DNA from: Oscillospiraceae bacterium
GTDB taxonomy: Bacteria; Bacillota; Clostridia; Oscillospirales; Ruminococcaceae
NCBI GenBank assembly: GCA_017847835.1
Contig: JAGASH010000005.1
Location: forward strand, 62,001 to 126,000
DNA: 64,000 bases
Direction: 5' to 3'
Positions 25,846 to 34,042 of this stretch are shown piece by piece. Position 1 is the stretch's first letter. The number at the start of each line of letters is the position of its first letter. The position numbers and the translations under genes are program-made. The notes beneath the pieces were generated by a model. That model was not told the DNA's origin. It made no database searches and saw nothing but the letters and a program-made list of their open reading frames with translations.

Positions 25846-26895
25846 TCAGCTCTCCAAAAAATCCTTGTATTCTTCAACCGACATCTTCACGACCTCGCTT
25901 TTGCCGATATCCGAGCAGATAACGATGTTCATACCGCTTGACAGGTGCTTTTTATCGCGAAGCGAAAGCGTGTACAGCTCTTCAAGAGGCGCTTTGTCGG
26001 TAATCGGCAAGCCGCATTTTAAGAGCAGCTTGTCCAGTTTGTCGGCAACTCCCGCCTTGCACATGCCTTTGCGCTCGGCAATATGCGTGAAAACGCTCAT
26101 TCCGACGGCAACCGCGTGACCGTGAGCAATTCCCGTGTAGTTGTAGTATTTTTCAAGCGCGTGAGCAAGAGTGTGTCCGAAATTCAGAAGCATACGCTCA
26201 CCTTTTTCACGCTCGTCTGCTTCGACAACCTTTCCCTTAATCGAAACGTTTCGCTTCATTATATCAACCATATTTTCCGTGATATCCTTTGTCGAGAGAA
26301 TATCAAACAACTCAGGCGACTTAATAATACCGTGCTTGATAACCTCAGCCATACCATCCGAGAAAAACTCGTGAGTGAGCGTTTTGAGGGTATCTGTATC
26401 GCAGATTACAAGCCGCGGCTGGTGAAAAGCGCCGACAAGATTTTTGCCTGCATTGATATTTACAGCGGTTTTTCCGCCGACAGAGCTGTCCGATTGACTG
26501 ACAACCGTTGTAGGAATTTGCACAAAATCAATTCCGCGCATAAAGGTTGCCGCAGCATATCCAGCAGTATCTCCGACAACTCCGCCTCCGAGCGCTATTA
26601 TAAAATCCGAGCGCGTGAAATTGTTCTCCGCGAGAAATTCATAAATTCCTGTAAGCGTTGTGTGATTTTTTGACGCTTCACCGTGCGGGAAAATGTATTT
26701 TTTCGCGGAAATTCCCGCATTTTCAAGCGATTTCATCAGTCTTTCGCCGTAAAGGCGGTCAACATTATCGTCTGTCACAACGCACGCTTTTTTTGATTTC
26801 ATTACCGAAGAAATATATTCTCCCGCATTATCAAGAATTCCTTTATCAATCAATATTTCATAAGAAGTACTTGCTTTTACCAAAACTTTTTCCAT
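25846..26895 (-). CDS. aroB: 3-dehydroquinate synthase
   Basis: NAD- and metal-dependent cyclase, second shikimate step. 349 aa, normal length. It has IALGGGVVGDTAGYAAATFMRG around residue 100 (NAD binding), PTTVVSQSDSSVGGKTAVN, KNLVGAFHQP and metal ligands in ERMLLNFGHTLAHALE and GIAHGHAVAVGM. The initiating ATG has CGGAGGA upstream. It is the first gene of the aroB-aroA-aroC-DUF4364 unit and has its own strong promoter. Confidence 0.97.
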   Translation of the reverse strand: MEKVLVKASTSYEILIDKGILDNAGEYISSVMKSKKACVVTDDNVDRLYGERLMKSLENAGISAKKYIFPHGEASKNHTTLTGIYEFLAENNFTRSDFIIALGGGVVGDTAGYAAATFMRGIDFVQIPTTVVSQSDSSVGGKTAVNINAGKNLVGAFHQPRLVICDTDTLKTLTHEFFSDGMAEVIKHGIIKSPELFDILSTKDITENMVDIMKRNVSIKGKVVEADEREKGERMLLNFGHTLAHALEKYYNYTGIAHGHAVAVGMSVFTHIAERKGMCKAGVADKLDKLLLKCGLPITDKAPLEELYTLSLRDKKHLSSGMNIVICSDIGKSEVVKMSVEEYKDFLES

Positions 26896-26924
26896 ATAAT
26901 CCTCCGAAAAAAATTACTATATTT

Positions 26925-26953
26925 ATTTTACATTAAAACGGACAAAATGTCAA
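26925..26953 (-). promoter_or_regulatory. Promoter of the aroBAC operon
   Basis: Minus strand: -35 TTGACA (26948-26953), 17-bp spacer, -10 TAAAAT (26925-26930), about 30 nt before the aroB ATG. The -35 lies just beyond the recombinase terminator. Confidence 0.88.
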
Positions 26954-26956
26954 GTA

Positions 26957-26986
26957 TAAAACGGCTGAAACGTATAATTCAGCCGT
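26957..26986 (-). terminator. Terminator of the tyrosine recombinase gene
   Basis: Minus strand: 9-bp perfect stem ACGGCTGAA/TTCAGCCGT (26978-26986 with 26961-26969), 8-nt loop, then TTTTAT. Confidence 0.88.
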
Positions 26987-26993
26987 CAAGTCT

Positions 26994-28025
26994 TTATTTT
27001 TTAGGTTTAACAGCAGAAAGCGGGTTTTTGTTCATTGCATTTTGCATTTGCGAGTTTGAAACGTGCGTGTAAATCTGTGTGGTATTAAGGTTTTCGTGAC
27101 CTAGAACGTCTTTAAGCACACGAACGTCAACACCGTTTTGATACATCAGAGTTGCAGCTGTATGGCGCAGCTTGTGTACAGACAATCCCATATTATCAAG
27201 ACCGCTTGTTTTAAGACATTCCTCGACAATCTGCTGAACGCGGCGATTTGATATTCGTGTTCGGCGCTTGCTCAAAAACAGCGCGTTTGTGGGAGCTGTC
27301 ATATCACGCATTCCCGCAGTAAGACGTTCTTCGTTATCGGTAACTTCAGGATTTACATATTCTTTGTAAGCGTTTACACAAGCCTCGTTCAGATAAACCA
27401 CTCGTTCCTTGCTTCCTTTACCGAGAACTTTAAGAGAATATACGACATTACCGTCATTATCGTGAGTTTCACGGATATCATTCAGATTAATCCCGACAAG
27501 TTCCGACAAACGCATTCCACAGTTCAGAAAGAACGTGATAATACAATAATCGCGCTTTTTGTCCGGTGTATCAACGTTCACAAGCAGCTCCAGCGACTGT
27601 TCAAGCGTTAGAAATTTCGGGAGCGCGGGCTTTGGGCTTGGAAGCTCCAGATTAGCCACGGGACTGACTTCAAACATATTCTTGTTGTTAGTGAGGAATT
27701 TGTAGAATTGCCGCAAAGAAACAGCCTTGCGGTAACGCGCTTTTTGCTCGTTGTTTTTCTGCGTTTTCATATAAACAAGAAATTCCTGCGCAAGCGTCAA
27801 ATCAACCGACTTGATATCATCATCGGTTATATCAGAAATATCAATTTTAGAAAAATCTTCTTCGGACGCATTTTTTCTTCGGATTTTGTAGTATCTGAAA
27901 AACGTGCGCAAATCATTATAATAATTTTTTACAGTAAGCTCGGAGCGACCTTTGACAATCTGTTCGTAATAAATAAAATCACGGATTGATTGCGGCGCGC
28001 TATCATAGATTTTTGTATTTACCAT
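26994..28025 (-). CDS. Tyrosine recombinase, XerC/XerD-like
   Basis: 343-aa integrase-family recombinase. The N-terminal SAM-like core-binding domain spans about 10-120; the catalytic domain has R172 (GMRLSEL), K206 (KGSKER), H284/R287 (HKLRHT), H310 (LGHENLNTTQIY) and nucleophile Y319. A full active set is present. I start at the ATG at 28025, which has GAGGGA upstream; the earlier in-frame ATG at 28052 lacks a binding site and falls in a palindrome arm. Its own promoter and terminator make it a single-gene unit. A dif-like palindrome lies in the leader. It could be the chromosome-dimer recombinase or a remnant integrase; the absence of other mobile genes favours the former. Confidence 0.88.
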   Translation of the reverse strand: MVNTKIYDSAPQSIRDFIYYEQIVKGRSELTVKNYYNDLRTFFRYYKIRRKNASEEDFSKIDISDITDDDIKSVDLTLAQEFLVYMKTQKNNEQKARYRKAVSLRQFYKFLTNNKNMFEVSPVANLELPSPKPALPKFLTLEQSLELLVNVDTPDKKRDYCIITFFLNCGMRLSELVGINLNDIRETHDNDGNVVYSLKVLGKGSKERVVYLNEACVNAYKEYVNPEVTDNEERLTAGMRDMTAPTNALFLSKRRTRISNRRVQQIVEECLKTSGLDNMGLSVHKLRHTAATLMYQNGVDVRVLKDVLGHENLNTTQIYTHVSNSQMQNAMNKNPLSAVKPKK

Positions 28026-28050
28026 ATTTCCCTCGTTTTCGCCCCTCTTC

Positions 28051-28078
28051 ATTGCGTAAAATTTCTATTTTACGCAAT
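28051..28078. repeat. 28-bp dif-like palindrome, copy 1 (leader of the recombinase gene)
   Basis: ATTGCGTAAAA, 6-nt centre, TTTTACGCAAT: perfect 11-bp inverted arms in an 11-6-11 layout (also readable as 12-4-12). The left arm recurs exactly at 40228. It lies in the 5' leader of the tyrosine recombinase mRNA, so it could be a Xer site, an operator or a leader hairpin. Confidence 0.8.
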
Positions 28079-28112
28079 TGCTCATATTTCTCAAAATAGT
28101 CCCCTACAACAA

Positions 28113-28141
28113 ATTATATCATAAATTCGTCCAAACGTCAA
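28113..28141 (-). promoter_or_regulatory. Promoter of the tyrosine recombinase gene
   Basis: Minus strand: -35 TTGACG (28136-28141), 17-bp spacer, -10 TATAAT (28113-28118). The expected transcript starts near 28106 and includes the 28051-28078 palindrome. Confidence 0.87.
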
Positions 28142-28160
28142 CACTTCATCAGATTTTTAA

Positions 28161-28194
28161 CTAAAAGAAAAACCCCGGAAAAAACCGAGGTTTT
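28161..28194 (-). terminator. Terminator of the two-component operon
   Basis: Minus strand: 10-bp stem with one G-U pair (28185-28194 with 28169-28178), 6-nt loop, followed by TTTTTC. It begins 7 nt after the kinase stop. Confidence 0.9.
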
Positions 28195-28201
28195 ACAATA
28201 T

Positions 28202-29689
28202 TTATTTCTTATTAATTTTGATTTCCAACTTATGCTTAGCTTTAGGTTCTTCGGCAACAGCTTCGTTGACATATTCGGGCGCTTCAAACCAGAATTTACT
28301 TCCTTGACCGAGATTGCTCTCAGCGCCAAATGCAAAACCGTGCTGTTCCAGAACGCTTTTAACAATGGATAAGCCGATACCGCTGCCCATTTTTGCACGT
28401 TTGTGAGTAGCTGAACGCTCGCTTACTTTGTAATATCTGTCCCAGATATACGGAAGATTTTCGGGAGAAATTCCCTCACCGTGGTCCTCAACCTCAAAAC
28501 GGATTTTTCTGTCACCCGTTCTGTAAAGCCGCACAATAACCATATTATCATCGCCTGCGTAAATCACGGCATTGTTAATAAGATTATAGACAACCTGTTC
28601 AATTTTCGTCTTATCAGCAAACAGAAGAATATCGTCCTGCGACTCCAAATCAATACAAATACCTTGATTTTCCTTGATGATATCAAATCTTGAAATTACC
28701 GAGGAAAGCCTCTGTGAGAAATTGAACATCTCTCTGTGAAGCTCGGCAACACCTGCCTGCAGCTTCGACAAATCAAGAATATCGGTTACAAGCGAGGAAA
28801 GTCGGTCTGTTTCGTCAATAATGACTTTGAGGTGACGTTCACGTTTTTCGGGGTTATCACCCGACAAATCGCGTATCATCTCCGCATACGCTTTTATCAT
28901 CGTAAGAGGAGTTCTCAAATCGTGAGAAATATTTGCCATCAGCTCGCGCCTCAAATCATCTGATTTCGCGATTTCCTTTGAAGCTGTGCTGAGCGTAGAT
29001 GAAAGCTGTTTAATTTCATCAAAGTCGTTTTTCTCGATTTTCGCGTCAAATTTTCCCTGCGGCAAATCCTTGGCTGAATTGTTTATTCGTATAATCGGCT
29101 CAGAGATTTTTGCCGAGAAAAACGCCGACATAAATACCGTCAAAATCATCATAATTATCCCGACAATGAAAAATTGTCGGACAAATATGCTGACGGTTGT
29201 GCCTATCGGTTCAAGGTAGTTGCAAATGAAAACATACGCTTCGGGATTGCGTCGGTCTGAGCCGATATAGCTTCCCATCATAAGCACGGAATTGTTTTCC
29301 TGGTCGTCACGGAAATTCTTGTAAATCTTGCCGTTTTTTGACTCGTTTATGCCTTTGATAAATCCGCTTTTAGCAAGAACTGCAAGAGAAAGACTTCCGC
29401 CAAGCTTGTTTGCCGTATATGAGTAGTCTGAATTGGGAAAGTTTATCTCAATGTACATTTTCTTTTCGGCAGCTTGTTGGTTTATTATTTCAAAGACATT
29501 ATAGCTATACTCGTTTGACCAGTTTGAACGGATTTTTACAAAGGTTTCCTCGATTTCATAGGTTTTCATCCAGCTGTAAAAGCTTGGAAACAGCGCTATC
29601 AGAAAAACGTAGGTAAACGCAAGAATTGCCATTACGACAATCTCAAAGCGCAGCCAGACGCGTACTTTAATACTGCGAAAAAAACTCAT
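28202..29689 (-). CDS. Sensor histidine kinase
   Basis: 495-aa membrane kinase. TM1 is about 15-38, an extracytoplasmic sensor spans about 40-167, TM2 about 168-192, then HAMP (193-245), HisKA with H256 in SHDLRTPL, and HATPase_c with N-box NLINNAVIYAG, G1 EDHGEGIS and G2 GSGIGLSIV. All catalytic boxes are intact. The short C-terminal tail is Lys/Glu-rich. It lies 1 nt after the response-regulator stop. Domain order matches the PhoR/ResE class, but the signal is not evident. Confidence 0.93.
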   Translation of the reverse strand: MSFFRSIKVRVWLRFEIVVMAILAFTYVFLIALFPSFYSWMKTYEIEETFVKIRSNWSNEYSYNVFEIINQQAAEKKMYIEINFPNSDYSYTANKLGGSLSLAVLAKSGFIKGINESKNGKIYKNFRDDQENNSVLMMGSYIGSDRRNPEAYVFICNYLEPIGTTVSIFVRQFFIVGIIMMILTVFMSAFFSAKISEPIIRINNSAKDLPQGKFDAKIEKNDFDEIKQLSSTLSTASKEIAKSDDLRRELMANISHDLRTPLTMIKAYAEMIRDLSGDNPEKRERHLKVIIDETDRLSSLVTDILDLSKLQAGVAELHREMFNFSQRLSSVISRFDIIKENQGICIDLESQDDILLFADKTKIEQVVYNLINNAVIYAGDDNMVIVRLYRTGDRKIRFEVEDHGEGISPENLPYIWDRYYKVSERSATHKRAKMGSGIGLSIVKSVLEQHGFAFGAESNLGQGSKFWFEAPEYVNEAVAEEPKAKHKLEIKINKK

Positions 29690-29690
29690 C

Positions 29691-30371
29691 TCACGCCTCG
29701 AATTTATATCCCAGACCGCGAAGTGTTACAATAAACTTGCGGTATGGTCCAAGATTATTTCTGAGCATTTTTATATGCGTGTCAATAGTTCTGTCATCTC
29801 CGAAAAAGTCATAGCCCCAGACCTCTTCCAGCAGCTTGTTTCTTGTAAGCGCGATATTCTTATTCCTCACGAGATAAAACAGCAAATCGTATTCCTTTGG
29901 AGTAAGGTTTGCCTTTTCCCCGTCAATAAATACATCGCGCGATACAAAGTTTATCTCCAGTCCCTCAAATTTTTCAACATCGGAAGAAGCCGGAGCGGGT
30001 GCAGCAGACGCTGCATTACGCTTTACAATCGCGTTTACCCTTGCCATAACTTCTTTCGGAGAGAACGGTTTTACAACATAATCGTCAATTCCGAGCTCAA
30101 ATCCGAACAGCTTGTCGTATTCCTCACCGCGTGCCGAAAGCATAAGTACGGGAGTTTGCTTGAACTTGCGGATTTCCTTGCAGGCAAGGTATCCGTCAAG
30201 CTTCGGCATCATTATGTCCATAATTATGATATCGTAGTCGGTCTCCTTTGCCTTTTCAACAGCTTCCATTCCGTCGCACGCCTCGTCAACCTCGTGCCCT
30301 TCAAACTCCGCGTATTCTCGGATTACCTCGCGGATATTCTCTTCATCGTCAACAACAAGAATTTTATACAT
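29691..30371 (-). CDS. OmpR/PhoB-family response regulator
   Basis: 226-aa regulator. The receiver domain (1-120) has acidic D8-D9-E10, phosphoacceptor D52 (IIIMDIMMPKLDG) and a conserved K near 102 (VVKPFSPKE). A linker rich in Ala/Pro (AAPAPASS) precedes the winged helix (about 130-226) with LTPKEYDLL and RTIDTHIKMLRNNLG. I start at ATG 30371, which has GGAGG at the correct spacing; an upstream in-frame start lies within the preceding terminator region. It pairs with the kinase 1 nt downstream. Confidence 0.94.
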   Translation of the reverse strand: MYKILVVDDEENIREVIREYAEFEGHEVDEACDGMEAVEKAKETDYDIIIMDIMMPKLDGYLACKEIRKFKQTPVLMLSARGEEYDKLFGFELGIDDYVVKPFSPKEVMARVNAIVKRNAASAAPAPASSDVEKFEGLEINFVSRDVFIDGEKANLTPKEYDLLFYLVRNKNIALTRNKLLEEVWGYDFFGDDRTIDTHIKMLRNNLGPYRKFIVTLRGLGYKFEA

Positions 30372-30404
30372 ATTAAACCTCCATTTTTTGCTATTTTTGC
30401 TGTA

Positions 30405-30440
30405 AAAAACGGGCGTTCTCAAAATATATCAAGAACGCCC
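30405..30440 (-). terminator. Terminator after the tyrA-pepF operon, upstream of the response regulator
   Basis: Minus strand: perfect 9-bp stem GGGCGTTCT/AGAACGCCC (30432-30440 with 30411-30419), 12-nt loop, then GTTTTTT. It lies 40 nt before the response regulator ATG, so it could also attenuate a regulator transcript starting near 30508. Confidence 0.88.
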
Positions 30441-30576
30441 CAAGCTAAACAATTCACAGTGAGGAAATTATGAACATTGCCGTCAAGCAGCCGTTATGAC
30501 TGCCTGACTATACAATTATAACTTACAAATATGATAATAACGTGAAAAAATGCTGAATGTTTTGTAAATCGGGCTG

Positions 30577-31656
30577 TTAATTGTTCCCAAAAAAGTCAAC
30601 AACTTCAAACATCTTCAAATCGACAATATCGGGAATACCCGTATCATAATATGTGTACTCGCTCTGTTCAAGCAGAAGCTCACCTGTTTTCTCGCTTACG
30701 ATTATTGGAATTCTGAGAGTTACCGTCATAATTCCGTTCGTTTCTTCCATATTGAACAAACCGCCTGTTTCTTCGGCAAATCGTTTTATTATAGGTATTC
30801 CGCAGCCTATTCTCTGACAGGAAAAGTTTAAATCCGAAGAGCTCTCCCCTTCCGACAAACGAACATTACACTTGTTTTTTACCTGCAAAACTGCGTAAGG
30901 CGCGTCTTCAATAACCGAGCGAGAAAGCGTTACCGTCGGACAGCAATCAACCGGCGAATACAAAAGCGCGTTTTGCAAAGCGTTTATCAGCGCGGTTACA
31001 CAGTGACGCTGATTTGCACGGATAAAGTAATCGTTTTTGTCTGCGAAAAACTCAATCCTTCTGCAGCAGCCCTCCAAGGTTTCATTGCAGCGTTTGATAA
31101 CACCCTCGACAAGCGCATAAGTATCGATTTTCTTGTAAGTCGCCTTAGGATAGAACATATTCGCATATTCAAAGATATTCTTCCCCGAAGCGTTGAGATA
31201 CATTGTGCTTTTTCTGATATCTGCGAGCTGCTTTATATCGTCAAAGCGCTCTTCAACTTCAAGCTTTTTCATAAGGGCGGAAATAGAGCTCCACATCACC
31301 GCGATATTATGCTCAAAGCTGTTGATAAATGGGAGAATTTTTTCATAGATGTCGGATTTGTCAGCAATTGAAAGCAGGTCCTCTGAACTGAAAAGCTCGC
31401 AGAGATATAATTCACCGTGAACCGAAACCCTTGAACAATACTGTTTTCCGTTTGCAGCTATCAGAAAATCCTCGCCTTTTTTCAGCTTTTCAATTTCACT
31501 TTCTGTGATAATCTGAGCGAGTGATTTTGAATTTACAAGGCTTTTTCTGTTGCAGTAAACGATGTTCCATTCCTTGTCAAACAAAATAACGGGGTTTTCA
31601 AATCCACTGCAAAATTCAACAATTTTTTCAAGATGGTTTAGTTCCAAAACGGTCAC
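30577..31656 (-). CDS. PAS plus HATPase-like protein, degenerate histidine kinase
   Basis: 359-aa soluble protein. Residues 10-85 resemble a PAS sensor (NPVILFDKEWNIVYCN). A helical region (about 100-165) sits where HisKA would be but has no H-E/D-x-R/K-x-P box, only an isolated H116 in FEHNIAV. The C-terminal HATPase_c-like domain has an N-box-like INALQNALLYS and a G2-like GCGIPIIKRFAEETGG, but the G1 aspartate (DxGxG) is absent where VKNKCNV occurs. It may be a pseudokinase, a phosphotransferase or an anti-sigma-type regulator. It lies 6 nt after pepF, last in the tyrA operon. Confidence 0.65.
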   Translation of the reverse strand: MTVLELNHLEKIVEFCSGFENPVILFDKEWNIVYCNRKSLVNSKSLAQIITESEIEKLKKGEDFLIAANGKQYCSRVSVHGELYLCELFSSEDLLSIADKSDIYEKILPFINSFEHNIAVMWSSISALMKKLEVEERFDDIKQLADIRKSTMYLNASGKNIFEYANMFYPKATYKKIDTYALVEGVIKRCNETLEGCCRRIEFFADKNDYFIRANQRHCVTALINALQNALLYSPVDCCPTVTLSRSVIEDAPYAVLQVKNKCNVRLSEGESSSDLNFSCQRIGCGIPIIKRFAEETGGLFNMEETNGIMTVTLRIPIIVSEKTGELLLEQSEYTYYDTGIPDIVDLKMFEVVDFFGNN

Positions 31657-31662
31657 CGCCTT

Positions 31663-33462
31663 TTAATCTTCGAGTAAGCTTTCCATTTCATCAAGAAGCT
31701 TTGCAAACAGGTTGAGAGCGTTTTCAACAGCTGATTTTGACGTCATATCAACACCCGCGCCCTTTAACAGAGAAATCGGGTCTTTCGAGCATCCGCCGCT
31801 CAAAAAGCTGATGTAATCACGAACAGCCGGCTCACCCTCGTTTAGGATTTTCTGAGAAAGCGCGATTGCCGCAGAAAATCCCGTCGCGTACTGATAGACG
31901 TAATAATCGTTGTAGAAATGCGGAATTCTTGCCCATTCCATATCAAGTTCTTTGTCAACAACCAAATCCTCGCCGTAATATTCGACGTTAAGATTGTGGT
32001 AAATTTCGCATAGATTTTCAGCAGTAAGGCTCTCACCGCGTTCGGCTTTTTCGTTAATCATCAGCTCAAATTCAGCGAACATTGTCTGACGATAAAGCGT
32101 TGTGCGGAATTGCTCCAGAAAATAATTCACAAGATAAGCGCGACGCTTTTTGTCTGTGCAGGTTTTCAGGAGGTGCTGCATAAGCAGGCTTTCATTGCAC
32201 GTTGACGCAACCTCTGCAACAAAAATCACATAGTCCGAATAAGCCACGGGCTGATTTTTGTTAGACAGATAAGAGTGGATTGCGTGTCCCATTTCGTGAG
32301 CCAACGTAAACTCGCAGTTGAGCGTGTCCTTGTGGTTCAGCAGAATAAACGGGTGAACGCGACAGCCCGCCGAATAACCGCCGCTTCTTTTGCCCTCGTT
32401 TTCATAAACGTCAATCCAGCGCTCGTCAATTCCCTTCTTGAAAATCGCGCGGTAATCCTCGCCCATAGGTGCCAGCGACTCGTAAACCTCGGCTTTTGCC
32501 TGCTCGAAGTCAATTTTATCGTCAACACCGCTTACAATCGGCACATATAAATCATACGGGTGCAGCTCGGACAATCCGAGAGCTTTTTTGCGGATTTTCA
32601 CATAGCGGTGCATAAGCCCCATATTTTCGTGAACCGCTTCAATAAGGCGGTGATAAACCGCGGTATCAACCTCGTTTCTCGATAAAGACGCGTCAAGAGT
32701 TGATTTGTACTTCTTTGCGCGCGCGTGGAAAATCAGCGCCTTAATCTGTCCGGAAAGCATTGCCGCAGAGGTGTTTTTAAAGCTCTCGTAGGTGTGATAA
32801 AGACCGTCAAAAGCCGATTTGCGAAGCGTTCTGTCCTCACTTCTCATAAGCGGAATAAAGCTCTCGTGCGTTATCTGATAAGATTTGCCGTCTTTGTCAA
32901 TTGCGTCGGGGAATTTCAAATCCGCGTCATTAAACATCGAGAAAATGTTGTCGGGAGAATTTACAATTTCACCCGTAAGAGCGATGATTTTCTCCTCGTT
33001 TTCCGAGAGGATATGCTCGCGCTGAACGCGAATTTTATCCAGCGCACGGCGGTAAAGCTCTAAATCGGGACAGTCTGCGTAGAATTTCTCCAGTGTTTCA
33101 TCGCTGATTGAAAGCAGCTCGGGTGTTACAAATGCCGAAGCTCCGTCAATCGAAACCATAAGAATTTCAAGACGATTTGACATATCCTGATACTTTGAAA
33201 CGCGCGTGTCCTCGTCGCGTTTGCAAAGAGCGTAATATACAAGACTGTCGAAAAGCACGGCAAGCTCGTCGTTCATTATGAAATATTCCAGCAGCTTATC
33301 CGCGCTTTCGGAGAGCTTTCCCTTGAACGAACCGATTTTCTCTGCATAAGACTGCGCTTTTTTATAGTCGGATTCCCATAAGTCGTCGCTCTTGTAAATA
33401 TCCTCAACCGACCATTTATATTCCGATGAAATTTCCGAACGCTCGGGTACTCTTTCAGACAT
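31663..33462 (-). CDS. pepF: Oligoendopeptidase F (M3B)
   Basis: 599-aa cytoplasmic zinc endopeptidase that cuts oligopeptides of about 7-17 residues. It has the M3 zinc motif in LAHEMGHAIHS, the third ligand in VAEVASTCNESL, and the C-terminal HFYNDYYVYQYATGFSAA segment with the oxyanion Tyr residues. Length (about 600) is standard. The ATG has GGAGAG upstream. It lies between a small membrane protein gene and the degenerate kinase in the tyrA operon. Confidence 0.95.
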   Translation of the reverse strand: MSERVPERSEISSEYKWSVEDIYKSDDLWESDYKKAQSYAEKIGSFKGKLSESADKLLEYFIMNDELAVLFDSLVYYALCKRDEDTRVSKYQDMSNRLEILMVSIDGASAFVTPELLSISDETLEKFYADCPDLELYRRALDKIRVQREHILSENEEKIIALTGEIVNSPDNIFSMFNDADLKFPDAIDKDGKSYQITHESFIPLMRSEDRTLRKSAFDGLYHTYESFKNTSAAMLSGQIKALIFHARAKKYKSTLDASLSRNEVDTAVYHRLIEAVHENMGLMHRYVKIRKKALGLSELHPYDLYVPIVSGVDDKIDFEQAKAEVYESLAPMGEDYRAIFKKGIDERWIDVYENEGKRSGGYSAGCRVHPFILLNHKDTLNCEFTLAHEMGHAIHSYLSNKNQPVAYSDYVIFVAEVASTCNESLLMQHLLKTCTDKKRRAYLVNYFLEQFRTTLYRQTMFAEFELMINEKAERGESLTAENLCEIYHNLNVEYYGEDLVVDKELDMEWARIPHFYNDYYVYQYATGFSAAIALSQKILNEGEPAVRDYISFLSGGCSKDPISLLKGAGVDMTSKSAVENALNLFAKLLDEMESLLED

Positions 33463-33472
33463 AATTTCTCTC

Positions 33473-34030
33473 CTATTTCATTCTCTTTTTAATTTTTGGC
33501 AAAAGTAATTTTTCGTAAAACGGTTTTAAAAGACCGAGGAAAATATCGTAAATCACAAACGAAACTGCACCAAGTCCCAGCAAAAACAACGACGTGTATT
33601 TGCCAAACTCATTCAGCCCGTCGAAAAGGTGGGTCATTCCGAAAAGATATATCAGCAGCATATAGCAGCTGACAGCCGCTGCCGTGTAGATACATAGTTT
33701 TACAAGCCACCTCAGCGGTTTGATTTTAATTTTCTGAAGGAACTCGCGCAGTATCGGGTAATATCCGAGCAAAAAAAGAAACATCATTGCCGCTTCATAG
33801 TTTGAAGTGATAAGCATACATAAAATTCCCACGGCAATATAGCTCACAATGCCGTATTTTACTCCGAGCTGCTCTCTTATCACCCATATCAGTATTCCCG
33901 CAACAGCAGGTGTAAAATACTCGAAAAACGGCACAAAGCCCAGCAGGAACATCAGCGCCAGAGCAAGCCCGCACATTATTCCGCAAAGAGAAACAATATA
34001 TCCGATATGTGGTTTGTTATTGCCCGACAC
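33473..34030 (-). CDS. Uncharacterised multi-pass membrane protein
   Basis: 185-aa integral membrane protein with about five hydrophobic segments (roughly 10-32, 37-50, 56-85, 107-130 and 140-165) and basic cytoplasmic loops (KIKIKPLRW, LLPKIKKRMK at the C-terminus). The size and topology recall small ECF-transporter S-like or DUF2232-type proteins, but no diagnostic motif is visible, so I do not assign a family. It lies between tyrA and pepF with gaps of 12 and 10 nt, hence the same transcript. Confidence 0.7.
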   Translation of the reverse strand: MSGNNKPHIGYIVSLCGIMCGLALALMFLLGFVPFFEYFTPAVAGILIWVIREQLGVKYGIVSYIAVGILCMLITSNYEAAMMFLFLLGYYPILREFLQKIKIKPLRWLVKLCIYTAAAVSCYMLLIYLFGMTHLFDGLNEFGKYTSLFLLGLGAVSFVIYDIFLGLLKPFYEKLLLPKIKKRMK

Positions 34031-34042
34031 ACCAAGCGCTCC

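Noticed and set aside
26994..28052. Recombinase as evidence of a prophage or integrative element
   Set aside because: No att duplication, tRNA, phage or conjugation genes nearby; flanked by housekeeping genes with normal promoters.
30471..30497. Eight-codon plus-strand ORF with GTGAGGAAA upstream
   Set aside because: Too short, no plus-strand promoter, and it lies within a minus-strand leader.
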